The notes under the pieces are model-generated. The model was not told where the DNA came from, did no database searches, and worked only from the letters and a program-made list of their open reading frames with translations. Positions 17,838-25,391 of a DNA stretch of 64,000 nucleotides are shown here, in pieces. The DNA comes from Thioclava dalianensis (lineage in GTDB: Bacteria; Pseudomonadota; Alphaproteobacteria; Rhodobacterales; Rhodobacteraceae), in the NCBI RefSeq assembly GCF_000715505.1, contig NZ_JHEH01000002.1:186001-250000 (forward strand), written 5' to 3'. The translations under genes were made by a program, and so were the position numbers. Positions within the stretch are counted from its first letter, which is position 1. Each line of letters begins with the position of its first letter.

Positions 17838-18967
17838 GGCTTGCTCTCCTGTTGTCTCAACGCGCCGGCATTCCACGAGCTGATCGCCTTATGTGACAGC
17901 TCGGACAGCCCGGCTCGCAGGCTTTCGCGGAGGAACCGGGGCAATCCGGGACCACACAGCGCCTTGAGGAAATGCCGACGGCGCGGCCAGCACAAGCCCT
18001 CGATCCAAGGGGTGCAGAGCATACGGCGCAAATCCGCCTCTGAAACCTCAGGAAAAATCGCCTGTGACAGCGCGGGCGTGCGCGGCAGCTCAGGGAAAAC
18101 ACTGTGCACGGCCCGCATCGCCAGCGCCAAGGTGCCCGCCATCCCGTTCTGCGCCGCGTGACCCGCAAGGGCAGTGTGATCGGCAGGCGTCAGGCTGTGC
18201 AACGCGGCGCGCATATCGGTGACATTGCCAAGCGCGGGCTCACGCGCCAGCATTGCCTTGCTGATCGAGATCGCGGCCAGCAAACACCGATCCAGCGGTG
18301 AGGGCACCTGAAAAGTCATCTCCTCGAACACAAGCTCGGAGCGCCGCTGCAAGAATCCCTCAAGATTATAGGGTCTTGGCAGGCCCGCCTGCTGAAGCCC
18401 GTGATGCAGATCGACGACGATGCCGCTCTCCGGGTCGCGCAGATGGATCTCGCTGAGAAACCGCGTCCACCACAGCGACATCGCGCGTTCGGTCTCGTCA
18501 TATCCCAGCTCGCGCAACAGCTCTGCGGCCTGTTTGCGATGGGCCGGGTGCACGAGGATATCGATATCGCCCGAGGGCTTCTGAAGATAGCTGCCATAAA
18601 GCGCTATCTGCTGGAGCGGCCCTTTGAAATGAACATGCGGGATCTCTGCGCGGGCCAGACAGCGTGACACGGCCGCACCGCTCACGATCCCACGGCGATT
18701 GAGCGCCAAGATCCGCAGGCGCACCTGATCGACTTTCGGCGCGAGCCCCGCACAGCCCGGCGGCAACGCCTCAGCGCGTGCGGGCAGAAAGGCCAGCATC
18801 TTGTTGAGCCGCGCGACATCGAAGAGGCGCTGCGGGTCAAGCCCCGGATGCGTCTTTCCCGCATCAACGCCGCCAAAAACCTGGGACGCCAAGGCCGTCA
18901 GATACCGAACCTCAGTCTCACACTCATAGGCGCGCACGTTTTTGAATTGTTCGGGCGTGTAAGGCAA
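17834..18967 (-). CDS. Nucleotidyltransferase-family protein (NTP_transf_5), lasso-associated
   Basis: A 377-residue protein with the nucleotidyltransferase core: HVHFKGPLQQIALYGSYLQK, then SGDIDILVH with the D134/D136 metal pair, and VVDLHHGL further on. Proteins of this family (PF14907) recur in lasso peptide clusters that also carry an HPr-kinase-like gene; in the pseudomycoidin system the homologue is reported to glycosylate the phosphorylated C-terminus. It is divergent from the lasso precursor with a 331-bp promoter gap and coupled to the downstream glycosyltransferase. Confidence 0.78.
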   Translation of the reverse strand: MPYTPEQFKNVRAYECETEVRYLTALASQVFGGVDAGKTHPGLDPQRLFDVARLNKMLAFLPARAEALPPGCAGLAPKVDQVRLRILALNRRGIVSGAAVSRCLARAEIPHVHFKGPLQQIALYGSYLQKPSGDIDILVHPAHRKQAAELLRELGYDETERAMSLWWTRFLSEIHLRDPESGIVVDLHHGLQQAGLPRPYNLEGFLQRRSELVFEEMTFQVPSPLDRCLLAAISISKAMLAREPALGNVTDMRAALHSLTPADHTALAGHAAQNGMAGTLALAMRAVHSVFPELPRTPALSQAIFPEVSEADLRRMLCTPWIEGLCWPRRRHFLKALCGPGLPRFLRESLRAGLSELSHKAISSWNAGALRQQESKP

Positions 18968-19298
18968 TTGTTCGCTCCCACGAAGCTGGTCGTCTCAGGT
19001 CACCATAAATCGATGAAATTTGATTCGGAATAAGCGATTCGTTTTGCCCCTGTATGTGAATTATTTAAGTCATATTTTTTTCAAATGTGCCCGTTTTTTA
19101 AACAGGTATTTTTTTGAATCTCCCAATGGTGCGAAAATAAAAACAATCTCGTTACCAATGCAATTTAGGGTTGTAAAATCGGGTAAGGTATTCCTGAGAA
19201 TCTTTTGGTCACGTTGACAGATCTCCCCCAGTCTCGGAAGCATTTATCTTGGCAAAAGCCAACGACTTGAATCTTAAATCCTGAAGGGGGAATTTCAG
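18968..19298. promoter_or_regulatory. AT-rich divergent promoter region of the lasso cluster
   Basis: This 331-bp gap between the nucleotidyltransferase and the precursor gene is markedly more AT-rich than its surroundings, with several T-tracts between 19050 and 19115. A TTGACA hexamer is at 19214-19219, but no matching -10 box occurs at normal spacing, so the exact promoter is uncertain. No gene is seen. Confidence 0.45.
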
Positions 19299-19439
19299 AT
19301 GCAAAAGAAAACCTACTCCACCCCGATGCTGCAGAAGCACGGTAAGCTTGAAGCCCGTACCCATGGCGCTTCGACCGGTTCGTCGCTGGACGCGGCTTTC
19401 CCGTCCGGGACCGACTTCGGCGATCTCACCTTCTCGTAA
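19299..19439 (+). CDS. Lasso peptide precursor (A gene)
   Basis: A 46-residue peptide. The leader carries Y6, P9, L11, G15 and T21, an exact fit to the Y-x2-P-x-L-x3-G-x5-T motif that lasso RRE proteins recognise, with the conserved Thr at position -2 of the cleavage site after H22. The predicted core begins GASTGSSLD, giving a nine-residue macrolactam between the Gly1 amine and the Asp9 side chain, then a 15-residue tail AAFPSGTDFGDLTFS with bulky F and P residues and a C-terminal serine. AGGGGG lies upstream of the ATG. The dedicated B1, B2, C, kinase and exporter genes follow. Confidence 0.93.
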   Translation: MQKKTYSTPMLQKHGKLEARTHGASTGSSLDAAFPSGTDFGDLTFS

Positions 19440-19458
19440 GGTCTGAGAAATGACTGTT

Positions 19459-19480
19459 CGAGGCGGCCTCTGCCGCCTCG
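19459..19480 (+). terminator. Stem-loop between the lasso precursor and B1
   Basis: CGAGGCGGC (19459-19467) pairs perfectly with GCCGCCTCG (19472-19480) around a CTCT loop, 20 bases after the precursor stop. There is no U-tract, so it is better read as an attenuator or 3'-end stabiliser that raises precursor mRNA over the processing genes. Confidence 0.6.
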
Positions 19481-19506
19481 GGCAGATGCCATGGGGAAAT
19501 TCTAAA

Positions 19507-19788
19507 ATGCTCGATCAAGATATTCAGGGCTACCGGCCCGCGAAGGACTGTGTCGTGTGTTCCTACGGCGATGGACTTGCCGTGCTCGACATGCGCTCGA
19601 ATCAATATTTCAGCCTTGATGCCGTAGGCGCTGTCGTCTGGGAGGTCATCGCGCGCGCGGGCAATCGCGACGAGATGATCACGGCTGTGACAGAGGCGTA
19701 TGATGTCACGCCCGAAGTGTGTGCCGCCGATATCGCTGCCTTGCTCTCAGAGCTACACGCCCAGAATCTGATTGAGCCGGTCCAGTGA
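19507..19788 (+). CDS. Lasso peptide B1 protein (PqqD-like RiPP recognition element)
   Basis: A 93-residue PqqD-like winged-helix protein. It has the strand pattern VVCSYGDGLAVLDMRSNQYF, then LDAVGAVVWEVI and the helical end VCAADIAALLSELHAQNLI, all typical of discrete lasso RREs. It would bind the leader and deliver it to B2 and C. The ATG at 19507 is chosen because the longer frame from 19450 would run through the stem-loop and encode atypical sequence. Its stop overlaps the B2 GTG start by four bases. Confidence 0.9.
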   Translation: MLDQDIQGYRPAKDCVVCSYGDGLAVLDMRSNQYFSLDAVGAVVWEVIARAGNRDEMITAVTEAYDVTPEVCAADIAALLSELHAQNLIEPVQ

Positions 19789-20267
19789 TTTTCGACCTCG
19801 CGCGCGGACGAACCGTTGCGCATAAGCTGCAACTGGGACTGGTCGCGCTTGCAACGGTCCTGCGCGTACGTATCGCGCTGAGCCTGAACCGCGCCGATAT
19901 CTGGCGGGCCCGCAATGCGGCACTCTGTGCGCAGGTCCCGTCCGGCGCGCCGCAAAACTGCGATCACCATCTGCGCGAAATTGCATGGTCGGTTGGTGCC
20001 GCCGCGCGCCTCGTGCCGGTGGCAAGCTGTCTGACGCAGGCGCTTGCCGGGCAATATTTGCTCGCGCAGCGCGGCGTTGCCAGTGACCTGCGGCTCTCGC
20101 TGCCCGCCGGGCAAGGCGATGCGTTTCGCCCCCATGCCTGGCTGCTGCATGAGGGACAGATCGTGCTCGGAGGCTCTGCCGAGATGTTGCGCACCCACCA
20201 ATTCTTCGTGCCCCCGGACCGCAGCCGCCCGGCAGAGGGCCGCACCCTGAGGGCCGTTTCGAAATGA
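19785..20267 (+). CDS. Lasso peptide B2 leader peptidase (transglutaminase-like)
   Basis: A 160-residue cysteine protease of the McjB C-terminal type that removes the leader. The nucleophile is C82 in LVPVASCLTQALA and the general base H117 in RPHAWLLHEG. The expected acidic third residue is not obvious, as in several lasso B2 proteins. Start is GTG, overlapping the B1 stop (GTGA); the stop overlaps the C gene ATG. Split B1/B2 as here is common outside enterobacterial microcin J25-type clusters. Confidence 0.88.
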   Translation: MIFDLARGRTVAHKLQLGLVALATVLRVRIALSLNRADIWRARNAALCAQVPSGAPQNCDHHLREIAWSVGAAARLVPVASCLTQALAGQYLLAQRGVASDLRLSLPAGQGDAFRPHAWLLHEGQIVLGGSAEMLRTHQFFVPPDRSRPAEGRTLRAVSK

Positions 20268-22153
20268 GCGGCTTTGCGATCTGCCAGATGCTGTCAGGCA
20301 ATCCCGCGCAGCTTCCAAGCCTGTTGCAGGCGGTCACCGCCGCGATGGCAGATCGCGGCCCCGATGGCATCGCAAAGAAGACCGACGGCAAGGTTGCGAT
20401 GAGCCACCTCTATCTCGACAGTGCCGGGCAAGGGCCCTCCGGTCTGGGCCCGTGGCAGGCCGAGGATCACGGCACGCTGCTGACGGGCGATCTTGCAATC
20501 ATCAACGGACGGGAGCTCGCGCAGGAAGCGGGCGCGGCCTATCGCGGGGATGCGGAGGCGATCTTGCAGGCCTATGCCCGCTGGGGCCTCGACGCCATCG
20601 CGCGGATCGAGGGCGAGTTTGCCTTCGGTCTGTGGGATCCGCGCAGCGCACGGCTGATCGTTGTGCGCGACCGGTTCGGTGTGAAACCCGTGGCGTATCG
20701 GGTCGATCCTGATCTGATCTGCGTGGCCAGCGCGCCCTACCCGCTCGCGCAGCTCGGATCTCAGCCCGCCCGCCCTGACGCCGCTTGGATCGCGGAATAC
20801 CTGACCGACCGAACCTTCGACACGCAGCGGACCGCTTATGCGGATGTGCAGCGCCTGCCACCCGGCCATATGATGATCGTCGAGCGCGGGAGCGTTCTGA
20901 TGCGGCAATGGTGGCAGCTTGAGGCCAGCGAGCTGTCCGCGCGCGATGCCCCCGAGGCTCTGGCCGAGGCGCTGCGCCGTGCCGTTACCCGCAGAATGCG
21001 GGGCCGCACCGCCTGCCTGCTGAGCGGCGGGCTGGATTCCGGCTCGATCACGCGGCTGGCGGCAGATCACGCGGCGCGCCCAGTCCCGGCCTATTCGCTG
21101 CGCTTTCCGGGGATGCCGGAGATGGATGAGGGGGTCTATATCGACGCGCTGCGGGAGACGGGCAATATCGAGGGGATCGACCTGCCCGCGCTGATCGGCG
21201 GCGCGTTCGATGACCCCGACACGCTTCTCGACGAGCATCATCAGCCTGTTCTGGGCCTTGGCCATGTCACCACGCGCCAATTGCACCGCAGGCTGGCTCA
21301 GGATGGGATGCGCACGGTGCTCGACGGGCATGGCGGCGACGAGGTGATCGGCATGGGCACATGGCATCTCGATACGCTGGCGCGCAACGGGAACTGGGCG
21401 GCGCTTTATCTCGCCTGCCGCGCCCATGCCCGCTTTAGCGGCGATCCGCGCGGCCCCCGTGGGCTGATGCTGGAATTGCTCGGCCATCACGCCCCCCGCC
21501 CCTTGCGCGGCGCGTTGCGGCGTCTGGGACGCGCCGAGCGGCCCGACACGCTGAGCTGGCGCGCGCTGGTCGATCCCGATCTGGCCGAGCGCAGCGCTAT
21601 TGTTGCGAATATCCAAACCTCCCTGCGCGACACCCACGCCCATCTGCCAGAGCATCAACGCTTTCACGCGGCGCTGCTTTCCAATGCGGGCACGGCGGAT
21701 GCGTTCGAGTTCTTCGACCGCGCGGCCTCTGCGCAGGGGATCGAGCTGCGCTTCCCGTTCTATGACCGCGAGGTCGTAGCCATCGCTTTGGGTCAGCCGG
21801 ACGCGGCGAAGATCGCGCAAGGCCGCACCCGGGCGCCCTTGCGCGCGGCGATGCAGGGCATTTTGCCCGATCGCGTGCGGCTGCGCCCGGACAAGACCGA
21901 CTTCACCCCCAATCTGATGCGCGGTCTGCGCGCGGATCCGCACGGCCATCTGAGCCGCTACCAAGGCGCAATGCCTGAGGTTCTTGAGGGCTATGTCGCC
22001 CCCGATGCGCTCAGCGCGCTGGCCGCGCGACTGACGCAAGATCCATCCGATACGACCGCGATGCGCAGGCTGTGGCGCGTGTTCTGGCTTGAGCAATGGC
22101 TCATGCGCCTGAGCGCAACTCGACAAACACTGGCATATGAGGGACGGGCATGA
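20264..22153 (+). CDS. Lasso peptide C protein (asparagine synthetase-like macrolactam synthetase)
   Basis: A 629-residue asparagine-synthetase B homologue. The N-terminal glutaminase-like domain shows RGPDGIAKK and EGEFAFGLWDPRS but has no Cys2, as expected when glutamine is not hydrolysed. The ATP-binding P-loop SGGLDS is at residues 254-259, and DGHGGDEVIGMGTW follows. It would adenylate the core Asp9 side chain and close the ring onto the Gly1 amine. Coupled by four-base overlaps to B2 and to the kinase. Confidence 0.92.
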   Translation: MSGFAICQMLSGNPAQLPSLLQAVTAAMADRGPDGIAKKTDGKVAMSHLYLDSAGQGPSGLGPWQAEDHGTLLTGDLAIINGRELAQEAGAAYRGDAEAILQAYARWGLDAIARIEGEFAFGLWDPRSARLIVVRDRFGVKPVAYRVDPDLICVASAPYPLAQLGSQPARPDAAWIAEYLTDRTFDTQRTAYADVQRLPPGHMMIVERGSVLMRQWWQLEASELSARDAPEALAEALRRAVTRRMRGRTACLLSGGLDSGSITRLAADHAARPVPAYSLRFPGMPEMDEGVYIDALRETGNIEGIDLPALIGGAFDDPDTLLDEHHQPVLGLGHVTTRQLHRRLAQDGMRTVLDGHGGDEVIGMGTWHLDTLARNGNWAALYLACRAHARFSGDPRGPRGLMLELLGHHAPRPLRGALRRLGRAERPDTLSWRALVDPDLAERSAIVANIQTSLRDTHAHLPEHQRFHAALLSNAGTADAFEFFDRAASAQGIELRFPFYDREVVAIALGQPDAAKIAQGRTRAPLRAAMQGILPDRVRLRPDKTDFTPNLMRGLRADPHGHLSRYQGAMPEVLEGYVAPDALSALAARLTQDPSDTTAMRRLWRVFWLEQWLMRLSATRQTLAYEGRA

Positions 22154-23148
22154 GTAATTTTGGTCAGGTAGCTGCGCAATTGGAACGGCACGCAGGGACC
22201 GCTCGAGGCCCCATGCATCGCTACCAAAGCTACGGGCTTTTGTTCCTGTCCGATATCGAACTGCCCGAGCTTTCGCCCGCCGGTCCCGACGCGCTGCCCG
22301 AGGACGGCTCGGTGCGCATTCACCGCCGCGCGATTGAGCTGCCCGCAGGGGTGCGCGATCTGCCGACATGGACGGCCTTTGGCCCTGAAGGCGTGCGGTT
22401 CTGGTGGCAGACCGTGGGCGCATTCGAGGTCTGCGATGGCGGGCGCACGATCCTGGTCGATCCGGCCCCCGATGTGAGCGACGATTTGATCGCCTTTCCG
22501 TTGCTTGGCCCGGTGCTCTCAGAATGCCTGCGCCGCTGCGGCTATTTCGTGCTCCATGCCAGCGCTGTCGATCTTGACGGTCAGGGCATCGTGCTGATGG
22601 CCGACAAGGGCACGGGAAAGTCCTCCAGCAGTGCCGCATTGCTGCGGGCGGGCGCGCGCCTGCTGGCCGATGATCTGGTCGCCATCGATCCTGCGACGGG
22701 GTTGATCTGGCCGGGCTTCGGGCAGGTCAAGCTGGCCCAGGAAAACCTCTCGCATCAATTGCCCGGTCAGGACTGGCAGGCCCGTCCGCAGGTCCATGAA
22801 CAGATCGACAAGGTGCGCGTGATGGTGCCCGAATTGCTTGCGCGCGCACCGATCCCCGCAGCCCGGCTCTGCCTGCTCTCGCGCGGACGCGGCGAGATCC
22901 CGGAGCTAAGCCCGCTTGCCCTGCAGGATCGGATCTCCGCCGTTCTCGATTTCTCCTACGCGGTCCGCTTCGGCAAGGACGGGATGACCGGGGATCTGGC
23001 CGCACGCCACTTTCAGGGTGCCGTCATGCTGGCCCGCAGCGTCCCTCTGCGCCGGCTCGAGCTGCCCTGCGGCATCGACCGGCTCGACACGCTTGCACCT
23101 GCCTTGCGGCGCGATCTGGACACCCAATCGGAAGATCGCAGCGAATGA
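22150..23148 (+). CDS. HPr kinase-like lasso peptide kinase
   Basis: A 332-residue protein related to HPr kinase/phosphorylase. The conserved block reads FVLHASAVDLDGQGIVLMAD, then the Walker A KGTGKSS with K157 and S158, and LLADDLVAIDP supplies the acidic pair. In paeninodin-type clusters the equivalent enzyme (PadeK, ThcoK) phosphorylates the C-terminal serine of the precursor; the precursor here ends in Ser. It overlaps the C gene and exporter by ATGA on both sides. Function in this cluster is inferred from family and context. Confidence 0.85.
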   Translation: MSNFGQVAAQLERHAGTARGPMHRYQSYGLLFLSDIELPELSPAGPDALPEDGSVRIHRRAIELPAGVRDLPTWTAFGPEGVRFWWQTVGAFEVCDGGRTILVDPAPDVSDDLIAFPLLGPVLSECLRRCGYFVLHASAVDLDGQGIVLMADKGTGKSSSSAALLRAGARLLADDLVAIDPATGLIWPGFGQVKLAQENLSHQLPGQDWQARPQVHEQIDKVRVMVPELLARAPIPAARLCLLSRGRGEIPELSPLALQDRISAVLDFSYAVRFGKDGMTGDLAARHFQGAVMLARSVPLRRLELPCGIDRLDTLAPALRRDLDTQSEDRSE

Positions 23149-25022
23149 CACGCGCCCCCGCCCCGCCTCAACCCGAACCGCTTGCCCCGGGCGAGGCGCT
23201 TAGAAACGCGCTCAGCCTGATCCGCGAGCTGCGTGCCACTGGGGCGGGGCGGTTCTGGATCGCGCTGGTTTTGCTGGTTCTGGGCAGCCTGACCGAAGGG
23301 CTCTCGGTGCTGCTTCTGCTGCCGGTCCTGCATCTTTTATCGCAATCCGATGGCGGGCTGGGTCGGATCGAGCTGGGGCAGCACCATATTGGCGCGCTCA
23401 ACCTGCCGGACTGGAGCATCGGGCTACCGACCTTACTGCTGATCTTCGTCGGGCTTGCGGTGTTTCAGATGCTCTTCAATCGCGGCAAGAGCGTCTATCT
23501 CAGCGATGTGCTACTGGATTTCACCAATCGTCAGCGGCTGTCGCTGTTCCGCGCGCTCTCCAAGGCGCGCTGGGACCGGGTCAGCCGGATGAGCGGGGCC
23601 GAGCTGGAGCATGCGCTCACCGGCGAGATCGAGCGGATCTACATGTGCGCCTTCTACGTGCTCTCGATCCTGCAGGCGATGATCGGTCTTGCGATCTACC
23701 TCGCGGTCTGCCTTGCGATTTCGTGGCCGATGACGCTTATCACGCTGGGCTTCGGGACGGTGGCGCTGCTGGTGATGCGCCCCTTTCGGCGCCGGGCCGC
23801 GCGTTTCGGCCATCGGCTGCAAAGCCGCCGGATGGAGCAATTCCGCACCGTCGCGGATTTCTTGGGTGGCCTGAAAAGCGCACGCGCCTCGAACCGGGAG
23901 GCGCGCCACCTCGATGCTTTCGCAGCCTCGCTCGATCAGACCAAACACGACACCCGCGAGTTCACACGCTCCAACGCGACCGGATCGGGCCTGTTTCAGC
24001 TGTCTCTGACGACCGGGGCCGCCGCTTTCATCTTTCTCGCGATCACCTGGGCTGGGCTGGATCTGACGCGTATCGTGGCCCTTTTGCTTGTCGCGATGCG
24101 CATCGCGCCGCGCTTTTTGGGCCTTCAGGGACAGGCCCAGCAATTGCTGGTCTCGCTGCCCGCATGGCGCCACGTTCGCACGCTGTCGCGCAAATTGACC
24201 GCAGCGCAGGACGACTCTGCAGGCGAGGCCACACATGTGCCGCCGCTGGCGCGCTCGATCCAGCTTCAAGACGTGTCTTACAGCTACGAGGATAGCGCGC
24301 GCGCCGCACTGGACGGGCTGTCGCTCACCATCCGCGCAGGCGAAGTCACGGCCCTGATCGGCGCCTCCGGTTCGGGGAAAAGCACGGTGGCGGATCTGTT
24401 GATGGGGCTGATCCGCGCGCAATCCGGCACACTGAGCGTCGACGGCACCGTGCTGGACGCCAAAGCCCTGCGCGGCTGGCGCGAACAGACCGCCTATGTC
24501 GCGCAGGAGAGCTTCTTGATCCACGGCTCTGTGCGCGCCAATCTCGAAGGCGGCGCACATGGGCAGCTCGCAGATACAGAGATCTGGCACGCGCTTGAGA
24601 TGGCCAATGCTGATGCTTTCGTTCGGGAACTGCCCGAGGGGCTTGAAACGCGGATCGGCGATCGCGGCGTTTTGCTATCAGGCGGTCAGCGGCAGCGGAT
24701 TGCGCTGGCGGCGGCCTTCCTGCGCAAACCGGCCTTTCTGGTGCTCGATGAGGCCACCAGCGCGCTGGACTGGCAGGCGCAGGACTGTATCGCGCATTCG
24801 GTCAAACGGATCGCGCGAAGCGGCACCACCGTGGTCACCATCGCGCATCGCCCCTCGATGGTGCGCTTTGCAGATCACATCTATGCTTTGAAGGACGGCC
24901 GCGTAGTCGAGGACGGCCGCGGGCCGGAGCTGATGGCGCGCCCGGACGGCACGTTCCGCCTGATGCTGCAGCATGAAGGCTATGAGAATGTGGTTCCGCT
25001 CAAAACCGGCGAGAGCCACTGA
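23145..25022 (+). CDS. ABC transporter for lasso peptide export (D protein)
   Basis: A 625-residue half-transporter with the membrane domain first (about six hydrophobic segments between residues 35 and 320) and the ATPase second: Walker A GASGSGKST around K412, LLSGGQRQR signature, VLDEATSALDW Walker B and a TIAHRP switch histidine. No C39 peptidase domain is present, consistent with a separate B2 protease. It is last in the coupled lasso operon and gives export and self-protection. No lasso isopeptidase gene is present, as usual for clusters with an exporter. Confidence 0.9.
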   Translation: MTRAPAPPQPEPLAPGEALRNALSLIRELRATGAGRFWIALVLLVLGSLTEGLSVLLLLPVLHLLSQSDGGLGRIELGQHHIGALNLPDWSIGLPTLLLIFVGLAVFQMLFNRGKSVYLSDVLLDFTNRQRLSLFRALSKARWDRVSRMSGAELEHALTGEIERIYMCAFYVLSILQAMIGLAIYLAVCLAISWPMTLITLGFGTVALLVMRPFRRRAARFGHRLQSRRMEQFRTVADFLGGLKSARASNREARHLDAFAASLDQTKHDTREFTRSNATGSGLFQLSLTTGAAAFIFLAITWAGLDLTRIVALLLVAMRIAPRFLGLQGQAQQLLVSLPAWRHVRTLSRKLTAAQDDSAGEATHVPPLARSIQLQDVSYSYEDSARAALDGLSLTIRAGEVTALIGASGSGKSTVADLLMGLIRAQSGTLSVDGTVLDAKALRGWREQTAYVAQESFLIHGSVRANLEGGAHGQLADTEIWHALEMANADAFVRELPEGLETRIGDRGVLLSGGQRQRIALAAAFLRKPAFLVLDEATSALDWQAQDCIAHSVKRIARSGTTVVTIAHRPSMVRFADHIYALKDGRVVEDGRGPELMARPDGTFRLMLQHEGYENVVPLKTGESH

Positions 25023-25025
25023 GGC

Positions 25026-25283
25026 TTAATGGGCCTCGTCATGCCGGGTCTTGATGACACTGCCCGAGCTCACCTTGCGCCGCACCGGATCGACCTCCTC
25101 GCGGGAGCGCTGTTCGCCCCGAGCCATCACGGCAATCCATCCAAGATAGAGGAATTGCGCCAGAACGAGCGCCGCGAGGGCCAATGTAACGATGGTCCAA
25201 AAGCCGAACCCTGCCAGCGCGCAGACCACGCAAAGCACAGCGATAAACGCCAAAAGGCCTCTGATGAAGGATGAAAAATTCAC
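25026..25283 (-). CDS. Small two-helix membrane protein, ExoX-like exopolysaccharide regulator candidate
   Basis: An 85-residue protein with two hydrophobic helices (about residues 8-30 and 33-52) and a charged cytoplasmic-looking tail (ARGEQRSREEVDPVRRK). Size, two-helix form and position in an exoY/exoP locus resemble ExoX/PsiA-type repressors that act on ExoY, but no diagnostic motif can be confirmed by eye. It stands alone, three bases after the lasso exporter stop on the opposite strand. Confidence 0.5.
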   Translation of the reverse strand: MNFSSFIRGLLAFIAVLCVVCALAGFGFWTIVTLALAALVLAQFLYLGWIAVMARGEQRSREEVDPVRRKVSSGSVIKTRHDEAH

Positions 25284-25391
25284 AAATTCCCCCCCGGCAA
25301 ACGCAGACTCGCCGTCGTTACGCTAAGGTCACCCTACACAAAGCTGACACAAAAATGAACCTCGAAACCGCGCGCGGTTCCATAAGCTTGA

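Noticed and set aside
19214-19219. TTGACA as the -35 box of the lasso precursor
   Set aside because: No acceptable -10 hexamer 16-18 bases downstream; kept only as a remark.
19377-19439. Lasso core starting at the second glycine (residue 27)
   Set aside because: No Asp or Glu would fall at ring positions 7-9 and Thr would be at -1 rather than -2.
20264-22153. Genuine asparagine synthetase
   Set aside because: It lacks the Cys2 nucleophile of glutamine-dependent enzymes and is coupled to lasso B2 and the kinase.
20294-22639. 781-codon open frame opposite the lasso C and kinase genes
   Set aside because: Mirror of GC-rich coding bias; no domains, no ribosome site, Arg/Gly/Ala/His-rich composition.
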